Shown here in pieces: positions 1-8,917 of a stretch of DNA of 38,676 nucleotides (the stretch's first letter is position 1; each line of letters begins with the position of its first letter). The notes below the pieces were generated by a model, which was not told where the DNA came from, ran no database searches, and saw nothing but the letters and a program-made list of their open reading frames with translations. The stretch comes from a virus, in IMG/VR virus record IMGVR_UViG_3300050125_000052, positions 1 through 38,676 of that record, one strand, 5' to 3'. Made by a program: the position numbers and the translations under genes.

Positions 1-264
1 TTCTTTGTCAGTTCAAAAGCAGCTAGGACACCTGGTATTTCAATAAAAGGAAATACTGTTTACACCATACCCATGTTTGGCTTGGAAGCAGCTTGCAAAA
101 TTGAACAAAATAGTTATACAGCCGTTATAGGATATCGTCCGCCTTGGGTTGTTTCATCCGTGGCTCAAAATAGCCAACTGTATGCCAAGTTTGCAATAGC
201 GAGAGCTATTACAAATCAAAACTGGATATCTGGTCTTAATGTAACAACCTATATCGCATCATAA
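1..264 (+). CDS. Major capsid protein, C-terminal part (N4-gp56 family)
   Basis: The reading frame is open from base 1 and ends at the TAA at 262-264, giving 87 residues with no start inside the window. The segment beginning FFVSSKAARTPG, followed by an NTVYTIP strand and a GLEAACKI stretch, looks like the C-terminal part of N4-gp56-type capsid proteins. It continues in frame from the partial gene that ends the window (38002-38676), so both are read as one capsid gene of at least 312 residues. The next virion gene follows after 14 bases and has a GGAG ribosome site, which suggests co-transcription. Family assignment rests on pattern memory, not a search. Confidence 0.85.
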   Translation, partial: FFVSSKAARTPGISIKGNTVYTIPMFGLEAACKIEQNSYTAVIGYRPPWVVSSVAQNSQLYAKFAIARAITNQNWISGLNVTTYIAS

Positions 265-278
265 GGAGAAAATAACAT

Positions 279-1322
279 ATGCCTTTTACTATTGTGACTC
301 AGGGCACTTTCACACAACCGGCAACGGCTGTTAATCAAATCATCCCCCTTCCAAGCGGGGCTGATTATTTTACTACAACAAATTACACTCAAATGGGTTT
401 GCATCCTTCTACAGGAGTTAATGTTAGGGGTGAGTGGTATGGAGGAGGCATTACAGCCAATAATGATGGTTTAAGCTGGATTAAAACTAATTCAGCCAAT
501 GCCATTAATGTAAACTTGTTTTCAAATATTCCTGCAAACGGTTTTACCTATGTAACTAGTTTTCCACAGCCTCAGGCTCCTTTAACTGGGACAACTATTA
601 CGCAGGCTAATCCCGCTGTGGCTACCGTAACAAATACTTATTCTAATGGAGATCAAGTCGTTATTTATAATGCTGTAGGTATGCAGCAAATTTCAGGCAT
701 GACATTTACTATTTCTAGTGTGTCAAGTTCTGGTTTTACATTGCTGGGTCTTAACTCTTCTGGTTTTGCAACAGCAGCCTCCTCTTTTATGGTGAGACGA
801 GTAAGTGCGTTTACACCCGTTGAACCAAGTTTCTTGTATGTCACAAATATAACACAGGCTACACAAGCCCAAGTGACTGTGTCACAAGCTAACATGGTTT
901 ATTTGGGCCAGAAGTGGGAATTTACCGTCCCTGTATCATTTGGCATGGTTCAGATGAGCAATTTCTATCAGACACAAAGCAAACCGCCCGTTGTAACAGC
1001 TATTATAGACCCGTATAACTTCCTTATTAATGTAAATACAACAGGTTACACACCTTTTGCATTCCCATTAAGCACGCAATCACCCACCGCAGAATTGTTT
1101 GCAACCTGTGCCCCTGCCGGTCAATCGGCTATGTACAATCCTATAACCGGAGTTACTACCGGTTACGAGTTTGCACATATCCCATTTCATTCCGGTGTTC
1201 AATTGCCCTATATGCTAGTACCTGCCGGTGCTCAATCGCCCGGGGGAAGTGCTGGAGATGTCATCATATGGGATGCCTATAAAATGGAAACGGGCACCAT
1301 AAACGCGCCATTCCCGAATTAA
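279..1322 (+). CDS. Virion structural protein with two FCCH-like beta domains
   Basis: This 347-residue protein lies directly behind the capsid gene. Residues about 104-165 match the pattern of the ubiquitin-activating-enzyme FCCH-like domain often found in phage structural proteins: an ITQANPAVAT strand, NGDQVVI, GM..ISG, FTISSV and a final GFTLLGLNSSGF. Residues about 188-263 form a diverged second copy (ITQATQAQVTV ... VTAIIDPYNFLINVNTTGY). The whole chain is rich in T, N, G and S with little charge, as expected for a head-decoration or tail-surface protein. Its exact place in the virion cannot be read from sequence. The ribosome site AAGGAG supports the start. Confidence 0.7.
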   Translation: MPFTIVTQGTFTQPATAVNQIIPLPSGADYFTTTNYTQMGLHPSTGVNVRGEWYGGGITANNDGLSWIKTNSANAINVNLFSNIPANGFTYVTSFPQPQAPLTGTTITQANPAVATVTNTYSNGDQVVIYNAVGMQQISGMTFTISSVSSSGFTLLGLNSSGFATAASSFMVRRVSAFTPVEPSFLYVTNITQATQAQVTVSQANMVYLGQKWEFTVPVSFGMVQMSNFYQTQSKPPVVTAIIDPYNFLINVNTTGYTPFAFPLSTQSPTAELFATCAPAGQSAMYNPITGVTTGYEFAHIPFHSGVQLPYMLVPAGAQSPGGSAGDVIIWDAYKMETGTINAPFPN

Positions 1323-1332
1323 TTAGATAATT

Positions 1333-1380
1333 CAGTCGGTTGCATTTTGTAACCGACTGGAATGTAAAGCGGCTTTACAT
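1333..1380 (+). promoter_or_regulatory. Two tandem intergenic hairpins
   Basis: A 9-bp perfect stem (CAGTCGGTT with AACCGACTG, 1333-1359) is followed after two bases by an 8-bp stem (ATGTAAAG with CTTTACAT, 1362-1380, loop CGG). No T-tract follows, so a simple intrinsic terminator is unlikely. Transcript processing, attenuation or mRNA stability between the abundant capsid-proximal genes and those downstream is more plausible. The second hairpin is also a palindrome of the type repeated inside the replication gene at 24022-24084. Confidence 0.6.
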
Positions 1381-1389
1381 GGAAAAATA

Positions 1390-1791
1390 ATGATCAATCC
1401 TCCGAACGAAAATAATGTTTATCTTCCCCCCGTGATCCAGATGCCTTCCTGTCTCGAAATAACCGCTATTTCTCAATCAAATCCTATGATGATAACGACT
1501 TCGACAAATAGTGACCAGGTAAACACTTATCTTCCGGGTCAAAATGTAAAACTTGTTATTCCGGCCACCTGGGGAATGTGGCAAGCCAACCAAAAAACAG
1601 TTCAAATCGTATCAGTGGTTTCTAACGACATCTATGTGTCTCTTAACTCTACAAACTTTGATCCCTTTTCGAATCCCAATGACGGATCAGGTCCTGCAAG
1701 TTTAGCCCCTTCAGGTTCAATGAACCTTGATTTTAACAACATTACTTCAAACAAGATAGCTTTTAGAAGCTACAATAACGTAGGAAATTAA
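1390..1791 (+). CDS. Small virion protein related to the preceding gene (FCCH-like)
   Basis: A protein of 133 residues. Its core reads ITAISQSNPMMITT, then YLPGQNVKLVIPATWGMW, then VQIVSVVSNDIYVSLNSTNFDPF. This follows the same strand order as the second FCCH-like domain of the gene at 279-1322 (LGQKWEFTVPVSFGMVQM ... VTAIIDPYNFLINVNTTGYTPF), so the two are probably paralogues. It is uncharged and T/N/S-rich, consistent with a surface or tail component. The next gene starts two bases after its stop, indicating translational coupling. Function beyond virion structure is unknown. Confidence 0.65.
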   Translation: MINPPNENNVYLPPVIQMPSCLEITAISQSNPMMITTSTNSDQVNTYLPGQNVKLVIPATWGMWQANQKTVQIVSVVSNDIYVSLNSTNFDPFSNPNDGSGPASLAPSGSMNLDFNNITSNKIAFRSYNNVGN

Positions 1792-1792
1792 T

Positions 1793-2221
1793 ATGGCAAC
1801 AGTATGCATGTATACAGCAACGGGCGAAGCACATGGATTAATAAACACCTTAACAAATAGTTGTGAAAACAATGATTTTAAGCATTGTACAGGTCCTATT
1901 AAAGCAATTCTTGAAAAAGAAAAAAAAGAAGATGCTCGAATAGTTGAAGTCGAACTAATACACAAACAAGGCAAACATGAGAGATTGGATAAACCCTATT
2001 GTAGATATGCTGGGGATCCTATTCTTGTTTACCATTTAATACCAGGATATAAATATGCTTTGCCTTATGGCTTTGTTAAAGAAGTTAACAATGTGCGTAT
2101 GCCTATACGCAGTGGATTGCTGGAAGTCGATGGGGAAAAAGTGACTAAAGATGGATCACCTTTAATTAAAGATGATCTTGAAGGCAATTGGACATACAAA
2201 CTAATTTCTACTAAATACTAG
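1793..2221 (+). CDS. Conserved-type phage protein of unknown function in virion cluster
   Basis: A 142-residue, fairly charged protein (KEKKEDARIVEVELIHKQGK) with four cysteines in its first half and no membrane segment or recognisable motif. It sits between the FCCH-like protein and the putative head-tail adaptor, two bases after the upstream stop, so it belongs to the structural operon. Its composition differs from its beta-rich neighbours, which would suit an assembly factor or head-completion protein. I do not recognise the family. Confidence 0.7.
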   Translation: MATVCMYTATGEAHGLINTLTNSCENNDFKHCTGPIKAILEKEKKEDARIVEVELIHKQGKHERLDKPYCRYAGDPILVYHLIPGYKYALPYGFVKEVNNVRMPIRSGLLEVDGEKVTKDGSPLIKDDLEGNWTYKLISTKY

Positions 2222-2228
2222 AGGAAAT

Positions 2229-3341
2229 ATGTCATTTAATGATGTATCACCGGGATTATCTACAGTTGATTTTATTCGAACAAAAATACGTAGACTCACA
2301 GCCTCATCGGGTGAGTCTGCTTTGCCTACGCCCCTAATAGATCAATATATTAACAATTTTTATCAGAACGATTTCCCTTATGCAATAAAGATAGATCAGC
2401 AAAAATCCGTTTATACCTTTTTCACTGAACCTAATATTGATCGTTACCCTTTAGATGTTAATTTTAATCAAGGTGTTAGAGCTCCCGTATATGTTGAAGG
2501 TATAATAGGCACATTATTTAAAGATAGAACACAATTCTTTAATTTATGGCCTAGATGGCCTACCTTGTTTCATCCTCTCGCAGGCGACGGAGTCACAACA
2601 GCTTTTTCATTTACTATTCAGGGACCTTTTTTGAGCAAAGAAGTTGTGTTAGGGGGAGTGGACATTAATGGGACCGCTATATCAGTCAATGACGATGGCA
2701 TGGGCAACCTTCTACTACAAGTTCCTAATCCCGTTGTTTCAGTTCCTTTAGTTTATGATATCCCAACTATACCCCCAACCCCTCCTATTCCAGGAATGTA
2801 TAATAGAAACACTCTCAATCCAGGTCTTAATTATGTTCGTACAACTACACTAGATCCTACCTTAGCACCTTATATAGGTATAGGAACTGTAGATTATGTC
2901 ACGGGTTTATTTAATATTAATTTCCCTGTAGCTCCGGCAGCAGGACAAAACATGACTCTATGGGTAAGTCAGTATCAAACAGGACGGCCATATTGCCTTT
3001 TGTTCTGGAATAATGAATTTACTGTCCGACCTGTACCAAAAATTATCCATAAAGTTGAAGTTGAAACTTTTTTGACTCCTGTTCAATTTATGCTGAATAC
3101 TGATTTACCTATCCTCTCTCAATGGTCTCAGTATATTGCTTTTGGTTGTGCCATGGAGATACTCAGAGATAGGCAAGATATGGATGGAGTTGAAAATCTT
3201 AGAGAGGGTTTCATGCGTCAGGAGGCACTTGTTTTAGAAAGACAGGGGATAGAAGAGATAGGACAGCCTAACTTTCAACTTTTCAACTCGACACAGGGTT
3301 ATAATCTATATGGTGGATATTCTAGCGGAGGATATCCTTAA
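2229..3341 (+). CDS. Putative head-tail adaptor / portal-proximal tail protein
   Basis: A 370-residue protein. The first 60 residues (TVDFIRTKIRRLT..., PLIDQYINNFYQNDFPYAI) and the C-terminal helix (QYIAFGCAMEILRDRQDMDGVENLREGFMRQEALVLERQ) resemble gp4-type adaptor or tail-tube proteins of podoviruses, which attach below the portal. Between them lies a proline- and valine-rich beta insertion (about 120-260). The gene overlaps the next by one base (TAATG), showing tight coupling with the large tail protein. The assignment is by pattern and context; a family search is needed to separate adaptor from nozzle. Confidence 0.5.
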   Translation: MSFNDVSPGLSTVDFIRTKIRRLTASSGESALPTPLIDQYINNFYQNDFPYAIKIDQQKSVYTFFTEPNIDRYPLDVNFNQGVRAPVYVEGIIGTLFKDRTQFFNLWPRWPTLFHPLAGDGVTTAFSFTIQGPFLSKEVVLGGVDINGTAISVNDDGMGNLLLQVPNPVVSVPLVYDIPTIPPTPPIPGMYNRNTLNPGLNYVRTTTLDPTLAPYIGIGTVDYVTGLFNINFPVAPAAGQNMTLWVSQYQTGRPYCLLFWNNEFTVRPVPKIIHKVEVETFLTPVQFMLNTDLPILSQWSQYIAFGCAMEILRDRQDMDGVENLREGFMRQEALVLERQGIEEIGQPNFQLFNSTQGYNLYGGYSSGGYP

Positions 3342-5764
3342 TGCCAGGTTACCAACCTCTTTACATTCGAAACAACACCACGGGTCTAGTTCAAAGTAGA
3401 GAGGAATTTTTATTGCCTGAGGATGCCTACCCTTATTTGCAAAATGCTTTTGTCTGGCGGGAAAGAATAAAGAGGAAACAAGGCAATCAATATTTGGGGC
3501 AACTCCAAAGATATTTATCAGGAGTTTCATTAGGAACTATAGCCGGATCAGGAACATTTTCAGTCATCTTATCTGATTACCTTATAGCAGCGGATTCAAT
3601 AACTCCTGCGGAAGTTAATGCTCAAATAGTCCCGGGAACATCTATTCTACCTTTAGCTATTATAATCGGAAGTCAGATCTTATCAGATACTTTGGGAACA
3701 GGGATATTAACAATAAGCGGGGCTGGCAATATAACAGCAGCTACATTAAGTTATTCCAGTACGATACTTACTTTAACAGTATCAGCACCCATTAGTCTTG
3801 CCTCATCTTTTACAGGGGCCTATTTCCCTGGATTACCTGTGATGGGTTTACGAACTGAAGAAACTATAAATTCGGCTTTTGATGAAACTATAGCTTTCGA
3901 TACAGTCTATTCCTATGTCTATAATTCTATAACGGAACTTTATGAGGAATTTGAGCCTGGTACAACTTGGACAGGATCTAATACGCAATTTTTTTGGTCC
4001 ACAAATTATTTTGTTGGAGTCGGAGACTATAAGATATTTTGGGTTACAAATAATAAAGATCCTATACGCTTTACTAATGGGCAGCCTGGGACAGGATGGT
4101 TTGACTTTTTACCTATCATAAATGCTGCGGGTGATATATTAACTAATGCTCTGGCACTCCTTCCCTTTAGAGGCCGTTTAGTAGCTTTTAATACGACAGA
4201 AAGCGGAGTCGATGGAGGTATACGCACCAATAGAATACGTTGGTCGGCTATCGGAACTCCTTTTACTATGCAATATGGAAATACAGGACCTGGATTTAAT
4301 AATGTTATTTTTCTTAGTAATCCTAAAGCATGGTTAGATGATGTGCGAGGACAAGGGGGTTTTCTTGATATTCCCACCTCGGAAGATATAACAGCTGTGG
4401 GCTTTGTTAGGGACAATGTTGTTATCTATTGCGAACGTTCCACGTGGCAACTTAGATATACCGGTCGTAGTATAGCACCCTTTCAAATCGAAAGAGTTAA
4501 TAGTGAATTAGGAGCACAAAGTTTATTTAGTGCAGTTCAATTCGATACAAGCCTTGTTGGGATAGGAGACAAAGGCGTTGTAGAATGTGATAGTTATAAA
4601 TCAGAAAGAATAGATATAAAAATACCTGATTTTGTTTTTACTTTTAGCAATGCCGATGCTAGCCCTACAAACATTGTGACTGCTAGAGTTCATGGTATTA
4701 GAGATTTTGTCAGTCGATTAGCTTATTGGACTTATCTCGATAATTCTAGCGATAACGACAATACATTTCCTGATAAACGGTTGGTTTATAACTATGATAA
4801 TGATTCATGGGCTATCTTTGATGATACATTTACTTGTTTTGGAACATTTCAACTCACTGCCGATAGAACATGGATTAATACAAATTTGACATGGCAACAA
4901 TGCAATTTTGATTGGTTAGCTCTTCCTGAAGGGGATCCGTGTATTGTTGCAGGAAATCAACAAGGATTTGTTCAGATCGTTGCTAATCAACTTAACGGTG
5001 CAACAGTTAATCAACAGAGTCTTTATATTAAAAATATAACCGCTAATGTTACAACGCCAACATCTGTTAATAGTCCTAATCATAATTTATTGTCGGATAC
5101 TATTATTGAAATATCAGGAATACTACCAGGCACATCCTTTGCTAATCTTAACACGGGGATTAATCCTAATACAGGATTGCCATTTAACCGTAATAATGGC
5201 GTTTTCTCAATTATTGTTGTGGATGCAAGTAATTTTCTTTTAATGATCTATAATCCTGAAACAGGTCAATTTAGTACAGAACAATTAGATCCAGTCCCTG
5301 CCACTCCTTATATTGGCCAAGGCTATATTACAATTAGAGATAATTTTGATATAGTTAGCAAAAAGTTTAACTTTGTAGAACAAGGACAGTCCATACAGAT
5401 GGGATATTTAGATATTCTTATGTCATCGACTGCCGTGGGAGCTATTACGATGAATGTCTATCAAGACTATCAAAATGATGCCCCCACAAACAATTTTCCA
5501 CAGAATGAAATATCTGGAAGCGATCCTCCTGCACCAGATGCATTTTTTAATACTATCATTCCTACTTATCAAAACAGTCTAAACACTATAGGTGGAGAAA
5601 AATTTTTTCAACGTGTTTTATGCCCCACTAGAGCTAACTTCTTAAGTATAGAATATACTCTATCAAACGCTCAGATGGCTGGAATAGAACAACAACAAGA
5701 TGTACAAATTGATTCACAAGTATTGTGGATGAGATTAGCGGGTCGACTATCAGCCGGCTACTAA
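3341..5764 (+). CDS. Large tail hub/stabilisation-type protein with an FCCH-like insert
   Basis: An 807-residue virion protein. It opens MPGYQPLYIRNNTTGLVQ with EEFLLPEDAYPYLQNAFVWRE, a signature typical of the large tail-needle/stabilisation proteins (P22 gp10-like) of N4-gp56 phages. The middle carries repeated beta segments with W and G turns (RWSAIGTPF, CERSTWQLRYTGR, VGIGDKGVVECDSYKSERID), suggesting a propeller-like fold. Around residues 560-650 there is another FCCH-like module (VTTPTSVNSPNHN...SDTIIEISGI...FSIIVVDASNFLLMIYN). It is coupled to the adaptor gene by a 1-base overlap and is the longest gene in the window. Confidence 0.6.
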   Translation: MPGYQPLYIRNNTTGLVQSREEFLLPEDAYPYLQNAFVWRERIKRKQGNQYLGQLQRYLSGVSLGTIAGSGTFSVILSDYLIAADSITPAEVNAQIVPGTSILPLAIIIGSQILSDTLGTGILTISGAGNITAATLSYSSTILTLTVSAPISLASSFTGAYFPGLPVMGLRTEETINSAFDETIAFDTVYSYVYNSITELYEEFEPGTTWTGSNTQFFWSTNYFVGVGDYKIFWVTNNKDPIRFTNGQPGTGWFDFLPIINAAGDILTNALALLPFRGRLVAFNTTESGVDGGIRTNRIRWSAIGTPFTMQYGNTGPGFNNVIFLSNPKAWLDDVRGQGGFLDIPTSEDITAVGFVRDNVVIYCERSTWQLRYTGRSIAPFQIERVNSELGAQSLFSAVQFDTSLVGIGDKGVVECDSYKSERIDIKIPDFVFTFSNADASPTNIVTARVHGIRDFVSRLAYWTYLDNSSDNDNTFPDKRLVYNYDNDSWAIFDDTFTCFGTFQLTADRTWINTNLTWQQCNFDWLALPEGDPCIVAGNQQGFVQIVANQLNGATVNQQSLYIKNITANVTTPTSVNSPNHNLLSDTIIEISGILPGTSFANLNTGINPNTGLPFNRNNGVFSIIVVDASNFLLMIYNPETGQFSTEQLDPVPATPYIGQGYITIRDNFDIVSKKFNFVEQGQSIQMGYLDILMSSTAVGAITMNVYQDYQNDAPTNNFPQNEISGSDPPAPDAFFNTIIPTYQNSLNTIGGEKFFQRVLCPTRANFLSIEYTLSNAQMAGIEQQQDVQIDSQVLWMRLAGRLSAGY

Positions 5765-5773
5765 AGAGGTTTT

Positions 5774-6436
5774 ATGACATTATATTTGAATAATATCCCT
5801 ACGGGGATTGTGAAGTTAAGTTTTGATTACAAGAATCTTCAAAACAACTTTAAGCAACTTGATATAAGTTTCGGTATTAATCATGTGCCTTATTCTGTGG
5901 CTGAAAACAATGGTTTACATACTATTGTAACCATGGTTAATAATGTTGCTGTTCCCACAGGCGTTGAGGTTCCGAATGATACGGGAACACTTTATACTAG
6001 ACCCTTTGCACCCGGAGAAGACATAAATCTGTGGTATACACCAGATGCTTCCGGTTATGAATTTCAGTTGACTAGGGTAACAGAGGATCCGTCTACTCTA
6101 GCCATATTTTCCACCAATACAAATTATCCTCAAACACCCCCGGTGGTCACACAGGTTGGCGGATGGACTTTTCTCCCAGGAGGATTGTTATTGCAGTATG
6201 GACAAGCTTACCCCTCCAGTTCGACAGGTCCTCAAAATTTTACCGTTAAATTTCCCCGGCCTTTTAGTGTAGGTGTTTATAATATAACGGCAACGGCACA
6301 TGCTGCTTCTACTACAAGTAGTTACGTTATTTCTATAGGTATTACATCAACTACTCAATTTAGTGGATTTGCGGGGGATGGCGAGGGTCATGCTCTTAGT
6401 GGTGTGCCTTTTTTTTGGACGGCGATAGGGAGATAA
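5774..6436 (+). CDS. Tail fibre/tip protein with gp53-like C-terminal domain
   Basis: A 220-residue protein. Residues about 125-220 show the layout of the phage tail-fibre gp53-like C-terminal domain: GGWTFLPGGLLLQYGQ, FTVKFPRPFSVGVYNITATA, a T/S-rich strand with SIGITSTTQFSGF, and the terminal FFWTAIGR, which corresponds to the usual F-W-x-A-I-G ending. Such domains form compact trimeric receptor-binding tips. The N-terminal half has an unrelated beta-rich pattern and probably anchors the tip to the tail hub encoded just upstream. It is thus a candidate host-range determinant distinct from the long fibres at 11-17 kb. Confidence 0.7.
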   Translation: MTLYLNNIPTGIVKLSFDYKNLQNNFKQLDISFGINHVPYSVAENNGLHTIVTMVNNVAVPTGVEVPNDTGTLYTRPFAPGEDINLWYTPDASGYEFQLTRVTEDPSTLAIFSTNTNYPQTPPVVTQVGGWTFLPGGLLLQYGQAYPSSSTGPQNFTVKFPRPFSVGVYNITATAHAASTTSSYVISIGITSTTQFSGFAGDGEGHALSGVPFFWTAIGR

Positions 6437-6440
6437 ATAT

Positions 6441-6926
6441 ATGACAACGTCTTTAGATAGTCAGAACTTTGACAGTTTTGTACCTGTATATGATGTCATC
6501 CCGGAAGAATGGGAAGAATCTAGACCCGTTATTGTAGAACAATTAAAGAAACTATCTAACGCTATTAATATAAGACAAATTGGCTGGTATCTAGATGTGG
6601 AGTTATTATCAGGTGGATTATTTGTACCGTCAGGTACTGATGATTATGAAACACAACCACAATATAGGGCGATTTTCAGAAAGGTGATTGTATTCGGTCC
6701 TATTGTAACGGGTTCAAATTCTATGCCTCACGGAATAGTCTTTGATGATAATTTCAGTCTAATAGATTTATGGGCATCGGCTACAGAAAACGCAACACCC
6801 CCTTTTAAAGCCGTAACATTTTCAAACAGCGATACCATAAACATGGATGATATGAATATAAATATAACATCGGATCAAGATTATAATATTTGCTACGCCT
6901 TCGTAGAATATATCCTTGAACCTTAG
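6441..6926 (+). CDS. Virion-cluster protein of unknown function
   Basis: A 161-residue acidic protein. It has a helical N-terminus (EEWEESRPVIVEQLKKLSNAINIRQIGWYLD) followed by a beta core with QYRAIFRKVIVFGPI, MPHGIVF and a final strand DYNICYAFVEYIL. I recall this combination (conserved R.vf+KVI.FG with HGI) from small proteins encoded beside tail genes in many podovirus-like contigs, but no function is established to my knowledge. It follows the fibre-tip gene after 4 bases. A tail accessory or fibre-attachment role is an inference from position. Confidence 0.65.
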   Translation: MTTSLDSQNFDSFVPVYDVIPEEWEESRPVIVEQLKKLSNAINIRQIGWYLDVELLSGGLFVPSGTDDYETQPQYRAIFRKVIVFGPIVTGSNSMPHGIVFDDNFSLIDLWASATENATPPFKAVTFSNSDTINMDDMNINITSDQDYNICYAFVEYILEP

Positions 6927-6935
6927 GAGATTAAT

Positions 6936-7586
6936 ATGAGTTTTTGGAATGGTACTGAGGGTGATTATAAAAAATTATCTACATTAACAAAAGAGCAAGA
7001 GGCCATCCAGAGCCAAGGCGTTAAAGCGGCGAATGGAGCTAATCAAGCTGCTTCAGAATACTACAGAAATAATTTAAGTAATAATCCGAAAGATTACGAT
7101 GCTTTTGCAGCTCCTCAATTGAGACAATTTAATGAAGAAACTATCCCTGATTTAGCAGAACAGTTTGCCGGCATGGGCGCCGGTGGACTTTCTAGCAGCA
7201 GTTTTAGAAATGCCGCTGTTAATGCCGGAACAGATCTTCACGAAAGACTGGGGGCTATAAGAGCAGATTTACGACAGCGAAGCGCTCAAGGGCTACAAGA
7301 TATACATAACCAAGCCTTGAAACCTGTTACAGAGAATATTTATGAAGCGGGGACACCGGGAGCTGCTCAAACTGTTGTGCCAGCTTTAGCAACGGCAGCA
7401 GCCACTGCGGTAGGTGGACCCATTGCAGGTGCAGCAGTCAATTACGGGACTAATGCTTTAATGAACTCGAACAGAAAGACAAATTCTTTTGGCGCGGATA
7501 AAATAGGAAGAAATTCCAGTCCTTACGGCAATCAACCCCAACAAAATTTCCAGTTGCCTAACTTTAATTCCAACTTGAGGCGATAA
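6936..7586 (+). CDS. Putative internal virion/DNA ejection protein
   Basis: A 216-residue protein. Its middle (RQFNEETIPDLAEQF, GGLSSSSFRNAAVNAG, LGAIRADLRQRSAQGLQD) follows a pattern common in presumed ejection proteins of podoviruses. It is followed by an Ala/Gly-rich hydrophobic segment (about 146-172, ATAAATAVGGPIAGAAVNYG) that could enter a membrane, and a polar N/Q-rich tail. The next gene begins 1 base after its stop. Together with the next two genes it forms a three-gene block in the position of the P22 gp7-gp20-gp16 ejection set. Homology to those is not claimed. Confidence 0.55.
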   Translation: MSFWNGTEGDYKKLSTLTKEQEAIQSQGVKAANGANQAASEYYRNNLSNNPKDYDAFAAPQLRQFNEETIPDLAEQFAGMGAGGLSSSSFRNAAVNAGTDLHERLGAIRADLRQRSAQGLQDIHNQALKPVTENIYEAGTPGAAQTVVPALATAAATAVGGPIAGAAVNYGTNALMNSNRKTNSFGADKIGRNSSPYGNQPQQNFQLPNFNSNLRR

Positions 7587-7587
7587 G

Positions 7588-8916
7588 ATGGTACAGATAA
7601 TAAATGATCCCTATAGAAAAGGTAACAGGTCGGCTAATCTAGGTAATGCCATCGGACAAAGTTTGGCGGATGCCATACCCAAAGAAGTTGAAAGATATAG
7701 GCTATCAGCCGGTTTACAAAATCTATCTAAAGAAGGAGGAAATCTATCCCCCGAAGAATATTTAGCTAAAGCTTTTGGTATTCCTGGGATTACCCCTGAG
7801 ATGGCTAGACAAATAGGAGAATTTGCAAGACAGAAATCAAAAGGGAATGCTTTAAAAGACCTTCAAGGTCAAAAAAATCAACCTAAGCCCTCTCCATTTC
7901 CTCAACCACAACCTAATGAAACAGGGGAGCCACAAAAAGGAAAAGCACCTTCTATAACAAAAGAAGAACCTTTTGCAAAATTTCAAGAGGGATATATTCC
8001 CCCTACAAAAGATCAAGAATTAGCTGATGCAGGTAAGAGATATAATGATAATCCAGCATTATTTAATAATGATCCACAACAAGCTATTGATTATGTAGCG
8101 GCTCAAACACAAAGAGATAAAGAAATAGCTGAATCATTTAAAGAAAAACATAAAGATTTAACAAGTATTCAAGATAATGTAGTTAAAAGATTACAAGAGC
8201 ATTCTGATAAATTAGGCGTTCAAATTCCTGCTAATGTTTATAGCAAAATAGAAGACAAGGCAATTCAAGCAACAAAACCTAAAAAAGATCATGGACAAGG
8301 TTTAACAGAGCAAGAGGCTATAAAAGAATTTGGAGAAGAATTAGACAAAATATCTAGAGATTATAAAAGTGCTGAAACAATTGGAACGGCTAAAGTTTTT
8401 ACAAAATCAGCACAAGGAAATAAGGACGCTATTAGATCATTAAGAGAAAAATTTAAAAAAAATGATGACTTAGAAAATTTTAGAGATTTATTGCGTGCAA
8501 AGAATGGTCTTTCAGCTAGTAAAGCATCATATATGACGTATCCAGTTTCAGAAAATAAAACTTTAAATAATACACTAGAAAAATTGCCTATTTTAGAAAA
8601 AAAAGTAAATTTCAAAAAAGGATTTCCTGAAATGGAAGTGCCTAAAGAATATTTAGAACAAAAAACACTTGAAGCTTCAAATGAAATATTGAAATCGTTT
8701 GATAAAAATACAAGTCCTTTAGCTGTCTCAGAAGAATTAAAGTCTAGGGGATATGATCCTAATATTTTTATGCGAGAAATAGATAAAAAAAGAAGTGAAT
8801 TGAAATTAGCAGAATGGCAAGGAAGAGAATTAGACATCCCAAGAGATTTTACAAACACAATAAATGATTTATGGATGTTCTATTTTTCGGGTTTAGACAA
8901 ATTAGTTGAGGAATAA
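7588..8916 (+). CDS. Putative internal virion protein, lysine/glutamine-rich
   Basis: A 442-residue hydrophilic protein with a short proline/glutamine-rich linker (QPKPSPFPQPQPNETGEPQ, about residues 106-124), and long predicted helices through the rest. The N-terminus (SANLGNAIGQSLADAIP..., LSPEEYLAKAFGIPGITPEMARQIGEFA) looks like the N-terminal part of phage proteins encoded between tail and scaffold modules. The Lys- and Glu-rich composition and the lack of enzyme motifs suit an injected or internal head protein. The assignment is contextual only. Confidence 0.5.
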   Translation: MVQIINDPYRKGNRSANLGNAIGQSLADAIPKEVERYRLSAGLQNLSKEGGNLSPEEYLAKAFGIPGITPEMARQIGEFARQKSKGNALKDLQGQKNQPKPSPFPQPQPNETGEPQKGKAPSITKEEPFAKFQEGYIPPTKDQELADAGKRYNDNPALFNNDPQQAIDYVAAQTQRDKEIAESFKEKHKDLTSIQDNVVKRLQEHSDKLGVQIPANVYSKIEDKAIQATKPKKDHGQGLTEQEAIKEFGEELDKISRDYKSAETIGTAKVFTKSAQGNKDAIRSLREKFKKNDDLENFRDLLRAKNGLSASKASYMTYPVSENKTLNNTLEKLPILEKKVNFKKGFPEMEVPKEYLEQKTLEASNEILKSFDKNTSPLAVSEELKSRGYDPNIFMREIDKKRSELKLAEWQGRELDIPRDFTNTINDLWMFYFSGLDKLVEE

Positions 8917-8917
8917 C

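Noticed and set aside
4027-4416. 129-codon minus-strand frame inside the large tail protein
   Set aside because: It lies fully inside a well-supported coding gene, with no ribosome site and no recognisable domain.
8906-8917. TTG start for the polyglutamine virion protein
   Set aside because: ATG at 8918 has GAGGA at correct spacing, while the TTG start has no ribosome site and only adds four residues.
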